Below are positions 1 through 5,601 of a stretch of DNA of 21,391 nt, one piece after another. A program made the translations under genes and the position numbers. The stretch is from a virus: IMG/VR virus record IMGVR_UViG_3300005528_000235, positions 1 through 21,391 of that record; one strand, 5' to 3'. Positions within the stretch are counted from its first letter, which is position 1; each line of letters starts with the position of its first letter. Under the pieces are notes generated by a model, which worked only from the letters and a program-made list of their open reading frames with translations, had not been told where the DNA came from and did no database searches.

Positions 1-18
1 CAATCCACTGGAGGATTC

Positions 19-336
19 ATGACCGTTCCATGCCCAGTATGCCTGCACGTAGAAACCATCAGAAGAGCCGGCCATTCAGCCACGCCGGAGCTGAAATGGC
101 GAAAGATTCCGCGACGCAATCCCTTTAACACGGCCGACACACTTATTCAGCGCAGTGTTGCCATGCGCATCGCTCGATTGGATAACGGCTTTTGGGAGTG
201 CGAGGCCTGTGGAGCCGGTTTTAACAGGCGCGATGCAGTTGTTCTGCTGGATTCCGTGCTGAAGGCTGACTTGCTGGACGTTCCGGCCCAGGAAATCGAA
301 GAAATGATCTTTGAAGCTTTTAACGGAGGCAAATGA
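19..336 (+). CDS. Zinc-ribbon-like hypothetical protein (105 aa)
   Basis: This is a small basic protein with two CxxC knuckles: CPVC near residues 5-8 and CEAC near residues 61-64. That spacing suits a zinc-ribbon or zinc-finger fold, so nucleic-acid or protein binding is possible. The end is helical and acidic (DVPAQEIEEMIFEAF). The ATG at 19 is preceded by GGAGG at 11-15, a strong ribosome-binding site. It is the first complete gene of a plus-strand operon and its ATGA stop overlaps the next start by 4 nt. I do not recognise a family beyond the metal knuckles; the metal-binding role is inferred from the cysteine pairs alone. Confidence 0.8.
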   Translation: MTVPCPVCLHVETIRRAGHSATPELKWRKIPRRNPFNTADTLIQRSVAMRIARLDNGFWECEACGAGFNRRDAVVLLDSVLKADLLDVPAQEIEEMIFEAFNGGK

Positions 337-941
337 TTTATTCCGAAAAAAACCTCAACACGGCGATACTTTTTCGCGCACTTGCGGAACTTTCTGAAAA
401 GTATCCAGCCACCGAGTCCGGCATTGAACTGAAAAGCAATGAAGGCGAGCTTGGTAGATACATTGAGCGGCCTGTCTATATTGAGCAGCTCAGTGTAAGT
501 TGCCTGTTCCGCGAAGATCCACAAGAGCTTTGGCTTGAGGTTGGCCGGCTGTACGAAAAGCATGGGGGCAACCCAGAAGACCTGCTGGCATGTTGGGAGA
601 TCCGCAAGATGAGAGGGGCTACTGATGTACCAGCAGCAGGGGTCCAGCCCCTCCAGGAACCTGCAATCGCGGAAGATGAACTGAGTCGCGATGAGTGGGA
701 TATAGCAGCGGATGCAGTTGAAAAGGAAATCGACATACTCTGCGGAAAGCCGGTGTATTACGCAAGAGCCGTGATTCAAAGGAAAGACCGTAAAGTATTC
801 GAGAATCTAGTTGATAAAAAAATTAAACTTGCCGGTCAACTGTTTACCATTATCGGGGGACGCATGACTCATTTAGCCAGTGCGGACGGCTCTGCTTCTA
901 CAAGTGCTTATGTTTTGTGCAAATTTGACGGGAAACTGTGA
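333..941 (+). CDS. Hypothetical protein (202 aa)
   Basis: Unrecognised 202-residue protein, the largest in this operon. The first half is helical and acidic; a proline/alanine-rich linker lies near residues 98-113 (VPAAGVQPLQEPAIAE), followed by a second charged region (residues 115-200) ending in small residues. No signal peptide, membrane segment or catalytic motif is visible. GGAGG at 326-330 lies 5-7 nt before the ATG, which overlaps the upstream stop as ATGA. The stop is shared as TGATG with the next gene, so translation is probably coupled. The two-part layout suggests two domains, but no function can be assigned. Confidence 0.8.
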   Translation: MIYSEKNLNTAILFRALAELSEKYPATESGIELKSNEGELGRYIERPVYIEQLSVSCLFREDPQELWLEVGRLYEKHGGNPEDLLACWEIRKMRGATDVPAAGVQPLQEPAIAEDELSRDEWDIAADAVEKEIDILCGKPVYYARAVIQRKDRKVFENLVDKKIKLAGQLFTIIGGRMTHLASADGSASTSAYVLCKFDGKL

Positions 942-1261
942 TGCCATACGTCGCTCCACCCAGCATCCCTGGTGACTGGGATTTCGAGATCATCAAAGAA
1001 CAGACGGAAATCGTCGAATGTCCGTGGAGTTGCATCCATGACTTTATCAGATGGGACCATGGGCGCACTTTTTGCACGGTCAGGATGTGGCCACTGGCGC
1101 AAAAGGGCGTGTTCCTACTAGAAAGAGAGCTAGTTGGTCATGGATTCGTGTTGCACGGAAGTCAACATCGAATTCTTCGCGTTATCACATTCATTCCAAT
1201 GGTTGTTGAGACGCAAGCCGTAGCACTGTCCAGTGTTGTAGGCGAGGAGGAGCCTGAGTAA
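941..1261 (+). CDS. Hypothetical protein (106 aa)
   Basis: Unrecognised protein. The ATG at 941 overlaps the previous TGA (TGATG); a GTG one codon earlier is also in frame, but ATG is the simpler choice. The sequence starts with a proline-rich segment, then has aromatic and hydrophobic strands (CPWSCIHDFIRW, FCTVRMW, HRILRVITFIPMVV) and ends acidic. It looks like a small all-beta or alpha/beta domain. Three cysteines and several histidines are present without a clear metal motif. It sits mid-operon, between two genes that overlap it, and the next gene has a strong ribosome-binding site inside this gene's end (GAGGAGG, about 1245-1251). Confidence 0.75.
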   Translation: MPYVAPPSIPGDWDFEIIKEQTEIVECPWSCIHDFIRWDHGRTFCTVRMWPLAQKGVFLLERELVGHGFVLHGSQHRILRVITFIPMVVETQAVALSSVVGEEEPE

Positions 1262-1563
1262 TGAGCATCAGTGAACCCAAAAGAGCCATTCAAGACATGC
1301 CAGAACCGGAAAATCCATCCATCAAGCTGAGCGCCACCGCAATCATGATGAAGATCCAGCAACAGCTGGAGCAGATGGGAGCGGACAACCCACCAGTTGC
1401 AATTTGGATCGGATCGGAGGCGTATTACAGGATTCTGCAAGCGGCGATGGATGCCGAATGGCCGTTCAAGGCAGATTTTAACAATGAGAAAGCTTTGATC
1501 TTTGGCCATCGGTTCACTGTTTGCAACCAATACGGCGAGGATGCCATCACCTACTACCCATGA
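1261..1563 (+). CDS. Hypothetical protein, possible distant paralogue of 1648-1977
   Basis: Unrecognised 100-residue protein. The ATG shares one base with the previous TAA (TAATG) and has a GAGGAGG ribosome-binding site just upstream. The first 40 residues are charged and probably helical (MKIQQQLEQMG); the second half reads as a small alpha/beta domain with AIWIGSEAYYRIL followed by IFGHRFTVCNQYG. That order of motifs (IxxGxxAxxxL, then a hydrophobic residue, FG and a valine strand) is also seen in the gene at 1648-1977, so the two may share a fold. Function unknown. The end overlaps a tiny membrane-peptide gene by 4 nt. Confidence 0.78.
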   Translation: MSISEPKRAIQDMPEPENPSIKLSATAIMMKIQQQLEQMGADNPPVAIWIGSEAYYRILQAAMDAEWPFKADFNNEKALIFGHRFTVCNQYGEDAITYYP

Positions 1564-1655
1564 CAGCTGCAACCATCTTGTATATCACGATCTACGGCGT
1601 GATTCTGTATTTGTTTCTGAACATGATCCTTAGCGAGTGGCGGAATCGTGATTGA
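1560..1655 (+). CDS. Single-pass membrane micropeptide (31 aa)
   Basis: This short ORF fills the gap between two annotated genes. The ATG overlaps the preceding stop as ATGA, and the stop lies inside the start region of the next gene (8-nt overlap with its GTG). The product begins MTAATILYITIYGVILYLFL and ends with a charged tail (SEWRNRD), giving one predicted membrane helix over residues 3-24. The predicted topology is N-terminus out or buried, with a charged C-terminal tail. Phages often carry such peptides in lysis or host-modification clusters, but nothing here fixes the role. No strong ribosome-binding site is seen; translation would rely on coupling. Confidence 0.65.
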   Translation: MTAATILYITIYGVILYLFLNMILSEWRNRD

Positions 1656-1977
1656 CGCTTGTGAAGGCGAGGTGTTGGCGCAGATCATTGAAGATCTGAA
1701 GTTTTATGCCGACATGAAGCTGACAGTAAAGGCGATCCGGCTTGGCATGAGCGCTTGGGATGACCTGCGTAACAGCGATGTTCGGCTCGTCATCGAACCC
1801 GGCCATTTCGTTGCAGATTCGTACCCCAAGCTCTTCGGTATTCCGGTCATCGTACTTGATCGAGGAAATCCGTGGGCGCGGGGTTACACGTTTGCCGAAA
1901 CCAATGCTTCGGTGTTCCAGCTTCCTGCTGCAAAAGTGCGGGATGACTTTACAAATCCAATGAACTTCACAAAATGA
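1648..1977 (+). CDS. Hypothetical alpha/beta protein (109 aa)
   Basis: Unrecognised protein starting at GTG 1648, 8 nt inside the membrane-peptide gene; GAGTGGCGG just upstream could serve as ribosome-binding site. The first part is helical (VLAQIIEDLKFYADM), then AIRLGMSAWDDL, a short acidic strand region, and a conserved-looking LFGIPVIVLDRGNPWARGYTF segment near residues 63-83. Phage proteins often carry a FGxPVxV strand of this kind, but I cannot name the family. The layout parallels 1261-1563. It overlaps the next gene by 4 nt (ATGA). Confidence 0.75.
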   Translation: MIDACEGEVLAQIIEDLKFYADMKLTVKAIRLGMSAWDDLRNSDVRLVIEPGHFVADSYPKLFGIPVIVLDRGNPWARGYTFAETNASVFQLPAAKVRDDFTNPMNFTK

Positions 1978-2270
1978 GCGAAACATGGGTTGTGCGCGGT
2001 TGCTATGTTTACGCAATCGCCCAAACACAGCGCGAATGCCATGGTCACGGTGAATTCCCGGACGTACAGGCTATACGAAGGATCTACTCAAGACCGCCAT
2101 GGGAGCCATACTTACGGGAATATCCACCTTTGTTTTTGACAGAGAAAGAAGCGTGGGATTGGATCAAGAAGCAGAGTCACGCTTTTGATCTGGAACCAGT
2201 TAAATTGCGGCTGATGCTGCCGGAGAAAATTTGGCGAAAACTTCACTCTGAGGGTGAGACTGAATCCTGA
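1974..2270 (+). CDS. Hypothetical protein (98 aa), last gene of the plus-strand operon
   Basis: Unrecognised small soluble protein. The ATG overlaps the previous stop as ATGA. It begins with a beta-like segment (TWVVRGCYVYAIAQT), has a proline/aromatic middle (PPWEPYLREYPPLF), then a helix (LTEKEAWDWIKKQ) and a basic C-terminus (RLMLPEKIWRKLH). No motif identifies function. It is the last gene before a 780-nt gene-free stretch. Its TGA stop (2268-2270) forms the base of the long RNA stem described at 2268-2383, so the operon's 3' end is probably folded. Confidence 0.72.
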   Translation: MSETWVVRGCYVYAIAQTQRECHGHGEFPDVQAIRRIYSRPPWEPYLREYPPLFLTEKEAWDWIKKQSHAFDLEPVKLRLMLPEKIWRKLHSEGETES

Positions 2271-2383
2271 GGCCACTGGTTGACAAGGAGAAATCAGCGC
2301 GAATTACCGTCGGGCCTCCATCGGAGGGTTGTGTTGGGCTGGCAGCAACAGGGCTTACGTGGATCGCGCAACTGGTGGCCTCA
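2268..2383 (+). ncRNA. Candidate structured RNA, multi-branch
   Basis: Bases 2268-2282 pair with 2369-2383 over 15 consecutive positions: 13 Watson-Crick and 2 G-U pairs. The G-U pairs work only in plus-strand RNA; the other strand would have A-C mismatches. A second helix, CGCGA (2298-2302) with TCGCG (2364-2368), stacks directly on it. Inside are CCTCC-ATC-GGAGG (2315-2327) and a 5-bp helix GTTGT/GCAAC (2328-2332, 2345-2349). The 15-nt bulge 2283-2297 contains AAGGAG. No T-run follows, so it is not a simple terminator. It could be a 3' UTR element, a processed small RNA or an unusual termination structure. The fold is derived by hand. Confidence 0.45.
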
Positions 2384-2498
2384 GCTGCTCCCGGAATGCA
2401 GGGAAAAAAATTTGACGACTTCGCTCGGTAAATTGCTTGATCTCGAACTCTGGGCGGAAACTTGTGGGCTGACAACCTTATGGGTTGAGTAATTTGTA

Positions 2499-2517
2499 GG
2501 GATGGGTGGGGGATGGG
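2499..2517 (+). other. Canonical G-quadruplex motif 1
   Basis: The plus strand reads GGGATGGGTGGGGGATGGG: four G-tracts of at least three with loops of 2, 1 and 2 nt. This fits the standard G3+N1-7 pattern with very short loops, which favours stable folding. It lies in the first unit of the G-rich repeats, downstream of the plus-strand operon, so it would be present in any readthrough RNA. Confidence 0.6.
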
Positions 2518-2633
2518 TGCAAAGCTATAGCAGCGATTACTTACAAGTCTGAGAATCCGTAAAGATAGGTGGGGATGTAGAAAAAAGGTGGTGGAAGGGG
2601 GTCTTGCAAGTTAGACAATCTGTAAGGATGAGT

Positions 2634-2665
2634 GGGGGATGTGGGAAAAGGGTAGTCGAGGGGGG
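2634..2665 (+). other. Canonical G-quadruplex motif 2
   Basis: Four G-tracts (5, 3, 3 and 6 Gs at 2634-2638, 2643-2645, 2650-2652 and 2660-2665) are separated by loops of 4, 4 and 7 nt. The pattern meets the usual G3+N1-7 definition. It lies in the third G-rich repeat unit; the second unit has a shorter G-rich run near 2587-2601 that does not meet the rule as cleanly. Confidence 0.5.
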
Positions 2666-2670
2666 AAATT

Positions 2671-3008
2671 TTTAGAAAAGTAATTGCTTTTGGGTGGAGA
2701 AATAGGGAAAAAATTGCTAGAAGGGGGAGGCGCACCACCTCGCCCCTGGAACTACCCCACCCCACCCAACTTCCTGCCGACTTTCTATAGATTAGTCCGG
2801 CCGATAGCTTAACACTACCGGCCGGAAACTAGCATTATCTCCCGTAAACCTTAAGGCGGCACTCTGTAACGCTATTCTTGGTCTGACATTCTGACACCAG
2901 CGAGGCATCCTGCCGCGCAAGTTCAGAAACTAGACAGAATGTAAGATAGGTGGAGGCCACGATAATCAAAAGCCTGTTCATTGATTGAAACTAGGATGAT
3001 AGCAGGAA
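2671..3008. other. Gene-free convergent intergenic stretch
   Basis: No ORF with a plausible start and ribosome-binding site is visible here on either strand. The stretch holds an A/G-rich section (2671-2725), the hairpin at 2723-2746, the CCGGCCG dyad at 2797-2825 with a 15-nt loop, and the fourth diverged copy of the G-rich repeat near 2933-2957. It separates the plus-strand operon that ends at 2270 from the minus-strand unit that ends at 3054. Confidence 0.6.
2723..2746. terminator. GC-rich hairpin in the convergent gap
   Basis: GGGGGAGG (2723-2730) pairs with CCTC-G-CCCC (2738-2746) across a 7-nt loop, with one bulged base. No T-run follows on the plus strand. On the minus strand a run of six Ts starts about 12 nt past the stem, so a weak back-up terminator for readthrough from the minus-strand genes is possible. 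A second dyad with the same character, CCGGCCG/CGGCCGG, is at 2797-2825. Confidence 0.35.
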
Positions 3009-3039
3009 GGACAGGCCAACCCTAAAGGCTAGCCTGTCC
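3009..3039 (-). terminator. Strong hairpin after the 3054-3680 gene
   Basis: On the minus strand GGACAGGCTAGCCT pairs with GGGTTGGCCTGTCC around a three-base TTA loop: 14 pairs, of which three are G-T and therefore valid in minus-strand RNA. It begins 14 nt after the stop of the 3054-3680 gene. The following bases (TTCCTGCTATC) are only moderately T-rich, so termination efficiency is uncertain, but position and stem strength make it the likely end of this transcription unit. Confidence 0.65.
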
Positions 3040-3053
3040 GGTAGAGTTAGGTG

Positions 3054-3680
3054 TCAGGTCTCAGGCTGAACCTTAGGATCCTCGGTCGTCAGCCTCACCA
3101 TACCGTCAGTACTGACAGTAACGTAACGGCCCGAAAGGTTAGCCATAACCGTCAGAAGCCTGCTCAGGCTTTGCCAGGATTCCACCTTCCTGTAGACAGT
3201 GTGGTTAAGGTCTAGGATTGTCAGAATCCACTCGAGCGAGAGGGGATCCCCTGCTGACAGATTTGCGGGCAGTTGCACGCCATTGTAGGTTCCGTTAATC
3301 ACGTCGGTCAGGATCTGGGCGGAGATAACGGCACGCTTGGAGCTGCGGCGAATAGGGTTCTGGAGAGCCGATGCCTTGGCGGGTCTGCCGTGGGGGAGCT
3401 TCCGCGTTGCAAGGGCGAACGGTGGTTCCATGGCGCGGGCTGCTTCCCTGACCGCCTCTGGCCAGGTGATGGCACCATCACCAGAGCTGCCGCGCTGCCC
3501 CCTGACGGGCTCTCGCAGACTGGCGGGCACAGCGGCACCCATACCACGGAGGATCTCCAGCATTGCCGACTCGCGCCGCGCGGGCTTCTGCTCTGCGATG
3601 GGAGTCGCTCCAGCTTCTGGCGCGGCAGGCTTAATGATCTTGACGGCGCCATTGCGGCGGGACTGAGATGAGGATTGCAT
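3054..3680 (-). CDS. Hypothetical protein with a disordered N-terminus (208 aa)
   Basis: Unrecognised protein. The ATG at 3680 (MQSSSQSRRNG) is preferred; an in-frame GTG at 3746 would add 22 residues of translated intergenic sequence. Neither has a good ribosome-binding site. Residues 1-105 are rich in Ala, Pro, Arg and Ser and likely disordered and basic, as in DNA-associated phage proteins. Residues about 110-208 look folded: a basic helix (PIRRSSKRAVISAQILTDVI), LSLEWILTILDLNHTVYRKV, then a helix and a terminal hairpin (RYVTVSTDGMVRLTTED). The C-terminal part could be a helical DNA-binding domain, but no known family is evident. It follows 3764-4042 and probably shares its promoter. Confidence 0.68.
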   Translation of the reverse strand: MQSSSQSRRNGAVKIIKPAAPEAGATPIAEQKPARRESAMLEILRGMGAAVPASLREPVRGQRGSSGDGAITWPEAVREAARAMEPPFALATRKLPHGRPAKASALQNPIRRSSKRAVISAQILTDVINGTYNGVQLPANLSAGDPLSLEWILTILDLNHTVYRKVESWQSLSRLLTVMANLSGRYVTVSTDGMVRLTTEDPKVQPET

Positions 3681-3763
3681 GGTGTTAGTTGGGAGGGGTG
3701 ATAGGGGGGAGATTCCCCTAGGGTGCCAGACTTTAAGGACTGGCACAGTAGGGGAATCTATGA

Positions 3764-4042
3764 TTAGCGGTTGCGCGTTTTAATCAAGTAACCGTCAGAA
3801 TCAAGGCCATAGACTTTTCGACTCTCGCCAGTTAGCAGGCTAACGGCGTCCCGCGCCTCGTGCAAAAAGCGAAAAGCGCCATTAACGGTCAACCATCCGA
3901 CAATCCTAGTGTCGCCGAACGTATCTGTACGGCAGACTGCGGCACCATCGTTTGCCGCCTCCCATAGGCCTACGGCGAGGGGAGCAGTCCGACTCTCAGC
4001 GCAGGGGCCGTCAACTGGTGAGATAAAGGGGAATCCTTCCAT
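3764..4042 (-). CDS. Hypothetical protein (92 aa)
   Basis: Unrecognised protein. The ATG at 4042 (MEGFPFISPVDG) is preferred because a good promoter (4117-4145) lies about 75 nt upstream; the longer GTG start at 4168 would put the promoter inside the gene. Residues 25-55 look like two beta strands (GAAVCRTDTFGDTRIVGWLTV), followed by a helix with EARDAVSLLTGE and a short final strand (YGLDSDGYLIKTRNR). It would be the first gene of a two-gene unit with 3054-3680. The leader contains GGGAACC (4108-4114), which can pair with GGTTCCC just before the start codon. Confidence 0.62.
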   Translation of the reverse strand: MEGFPFISPVDGPCAESRTAPLAVGLWEAANDGAAVCRTDTFGDTRIVGWLTVNGAFRFLHEARDAVSLLTGESRKVYGLDSDGYLIKTRNR

Positions 4043-4116
4043 GGGGAACCTAGGGCTCTGGTTTGCGTGAAACCGGCGGTGAGAGAGACCTACGGCCCCG
4101 CCCCCCCGGTTCCCAT

Positions 4117-4145
4117 ATTGTACGGCATGGTGTCCCGGTTTGCAA
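4117..4145 (-). promoter_or_regulatory. Sigma-70-type promoter for 4042 and 3680
   Basis: On the minus strand TTGCAA (4145-4140) and TACAAT (4122-4117) are separated by exactly 17 nt. The predicted start site is near 4110, leaving a leader of about 68 nt before the ATG at 4042. The leader begins close to GGGAACC, complementary to the segment just upstream of the start codon, and contains long G-runs (GGGGGGGCGGGG). Confidence 0.6.
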
Positions 4146-4199
4146 GCGATCGGCCGGACGGATCCCACAAGCTACCAAACCGCCGATAGCCCATAAAGT

Positions 4200-4945
4200 T
4201 AGCTAGTGGCACAAAATAGCCCGCTAACTCACTCTATAGGCTGCGGAACCGTCAAAAATGCTCGCTGTAGCTTGTGACCGCGACAGTCTGCCGTACGTTC
4301 AGCGCAGATCAGGATGCGGCTCAAACAAAAACTAACACGAATCGCACCATACAGTTACGCTAACCTAACCGCCGTTACAGTTACGCTCGAAGCTAACAGC
4401 AAGCTCAGCACACCTTGCAGTTGAGCTAACGTCTCGCCGTTACAGTCTCGCCAGGACTGTTAGCCTGTCAGGCAGGTAGGCTCTCACGCTTTACAGTCAC
4501 GCTCCGCTGCTAGTCTCACCAGGATTGTAAGGTTACGCCTACCGTAGTTTCCGCACCATACAGTTACGGCACCTTCTACAGTCTGGCAGGTTAGCTTGTG
4601 ACGCTAGCAGGTAAGATCGGCCAGAGTTAGCTTAGTTGTAAGGTTAGCTAGTCTGGCAGGTTAGTTACGCTCATTCAGGTAAGTTTCGCCCGGATAGTGA
4701 ACACAACAGATACGCTAGGCTAGTGTATAGGTTAGCTTGCGCAAGTTACAGTTACAGATACTAGCCACAAGTTACAGTTACAGTAGCGCCAAGATTAACG
4801 TTCTGTCAGGTTAGGCTAGCGCCGGTCAAGTTAGGCTAGGCTCCGATCAAGCCAGTAGCCGATCAACCCAGCCAGCCTGTCAGATAGGTTAGGCTTCAGG
4901 TTAGCTAGTGGCCGCGGCGTTAAGTTAGCTGGCGCGATAGGTTCC
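4200..4945. repeat. Non-coding region packed with GTTAG, GTTAC and CTAG motifs
   Basis: About 750 nt without a credible gene. Short related words recur: GTTACAGTTAC (4373-4384, and twice within 4743-4784), GTCTGGCAGGTTAG (about 4580 and 4650), TCAGGTTAGGCTAG and TCAAGTTAGGCTAG (4806-4840), and GGTTAGCTAG. The tetranucleotide CTAG, usually rare in bacterial and many phage genomes, occurs about ten times. The ORF on the minus strand at 4831-5100 only reads through these repeats. The region runs directly into the iteron array, whose units also end in GTTAG-like sequence, so it may be a decayed extension of it. No function is established. Confidence 0.65.
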
Positions 4946-4950
4946 GCCAG

Positions 4951-5252
4951 GGAATGCAACTTAGCGGCGCAGCAAGCTAGCAATGAATGCAGTTGACAGG
5001 GGCGAATGCAACTCAGTGGTGAATGCAAGTTAGTAGTGAATGCAACTTGCGGGTGAATGCAAGTTAGACATGAATGGCATTTAGCAAGGGTGAATGGCAT
5101 TTATACATGAATGGCAAGCTAGCAGTGAATGCAACTTTACGCATGAATGGCAAATTGACATGAATGGCATTTAGCAACGTGAATGGCAAGTTAGTGTGAA
5201 TGGCCTCCAAGCGTGTGAATGGCGAAACCGATCAACAAGGGGAGTGAATGTT
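4951..5252 (+). repeat. Iteron-like array, about 16 units, TGAATG core
   Basis: TGAATG or a one-base variant starts at 4951 (GGAATG), 4984, 5003, 5020, 5037, 5054, 5071, 5091, 5108, 5126, 5144, 5161, 5180, 5197, 5216 and 5245. From 4984 to 5216 the spacing is 17-20 nt, most often exactly 17. Two subtypes are visible: TGAATGCAA-TTAG (4984-5054 and 5126) and TGAATGGCA-TTAG (5071-5108 and 5144-5216). The last unit overlaps the stop codon of the winged-helix gene 5251-5601. Direct repeats of 17-22 bp next to a small DNA-binding gene are typical of iteron origins of plasmids and some phages, so this is a candidate origin or autoregulatory site. Confidence 0.8.
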
Positions 5253-5601
5253 ACTTTCCTTGCTCGCCAGCTTCAATCCAGAGCCTGTACTTAAATGTTC
5301 GACGTTGAGGTGATGGAGTAACAGTGAATGTTGGATCAACCATGAATCCAACCATGTCCTTGTACTTTACTTTGCGAATGTAATTTAACTTGCGCAGCTT
5401 AGCAAGTGAGCGATAGGTAGCCTTGAAATGAAAGCCAAGATTCTCAGATAGTTGCGCTGGCGTCAAGCCAATGATGATGCGAGAGTTGGACAGGATTACA
5501 AGGTAGAGAAGAATGGTAAGGTCATTACCAGCAATGCCAAGTAGTTTACGGTTGCAGATAATTGATTGCATACGCTGTTCAGGACGCTGAGGTTTGTTCA
5601 T
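5251..5601 (-). CDS. RepL-like winged-helix DNA-binding protein, candidate replication initiator
   Basis: A basic 116-residue protein. GLTPAQLSENLGFHFKATYRSLAKLRKLNYI (residues 45-75) is a clear helix-turn-helix with a recognition helix, followed by a wing (RKVKYKDMVGFMVDP, residues 76-90). The ending GFMVDPTFTV resembles the YMINP segment of RepL-type plasmid replication proteins (family knowledge, from memory). GAAGG lies 7 nt before the ATG, supporting this start. The gene is alone between a dyad at 5827-5867 and the iteron array that begins at its stop codon. It may bind the iterons as initiator or as repressor; the sequence alone cannot separate these. A general transcription regulator is the main alternative. 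Confidence 0.75.
   Translation of the reverse strand: MNKPQRPEQRMQSIICNRKLLGIAGNDLTILLYLVILSNSRIIIGLTPAQLSENLGFHFKATYRSLAKLRKLNYIRKVKYKDMVGFMVDPTFTVTPSPQRRTFKYRLWIEAGEQGK

Larger units (their letters stand above)
2487..2666 (+). repeat. G-rich degenerate direct repeats
   Basis: Three related units lie at about 2487-2517, 2551-2580 and 2614-2644; a fourth, diverged, is at 2933-2957. Their shared core is roughly GA-AATCTGTAAGGATAGG followed by TGGGGGATG. Units two and three belong to a longer tandem repeat of about 60 nt with a period of 63 nt, beginning TTACAAGTCTGAGAATC and TTGCAAGTTAGACAATC. The region is gene-free and lies between convergent operons. Translating the opposite strand gives a repetitive proline-rich ORF that I treat as an artefact. 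The purpose is unknown; protein binding sites or G-quadruplex formation are both possible. Confidence 0.7.

Noticed and set aside
147-779. Long minus-strand ORF of 210 codons
   Set aside because: It lies wholly inside three well-supported plus-strand genes with good ribosome-binding sites, and its translation lacks a coherent domain pattern.
2280-2492. Plus-strand TTG ORF after the first operon
   Set aside because: It overlaps the structured-RNA candidate, has a basic random-looking composition and a rare start; the AAGGAG near it is better explained as a bulge in the fold.
2541-2765. Minus-strand proline-rich ORF over the G-rich repeats
   Set aside because: The translated repeat units (P-YRLSNL and P-YLYGFSDL) are a by-product of the DNA repeat, and no ribosome-binding site or promoter leads to it.
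3273-3671. Plus-strand ORFs opposite 3054-3680
   Set aside because: They are antisense to a gene with a promoter, a terminator and a coherent C-terminal domain, and show no ribosome-binding site.
4831-5100. Minus-strand ORF of 89 codons through the repeats
   Set aside because: Its protein only reflects the repeats (recurring LHS, NLKP-like words), with no start signal and no neighbour coupling.
4951-5252. CRISPR array interpretation of the repeats
   Set aside because: Units are short (a 6-9 bp core) with a period of 17-20 nt and no 28-37 bp conserved repeat with unique spacers; no cas genes are present.
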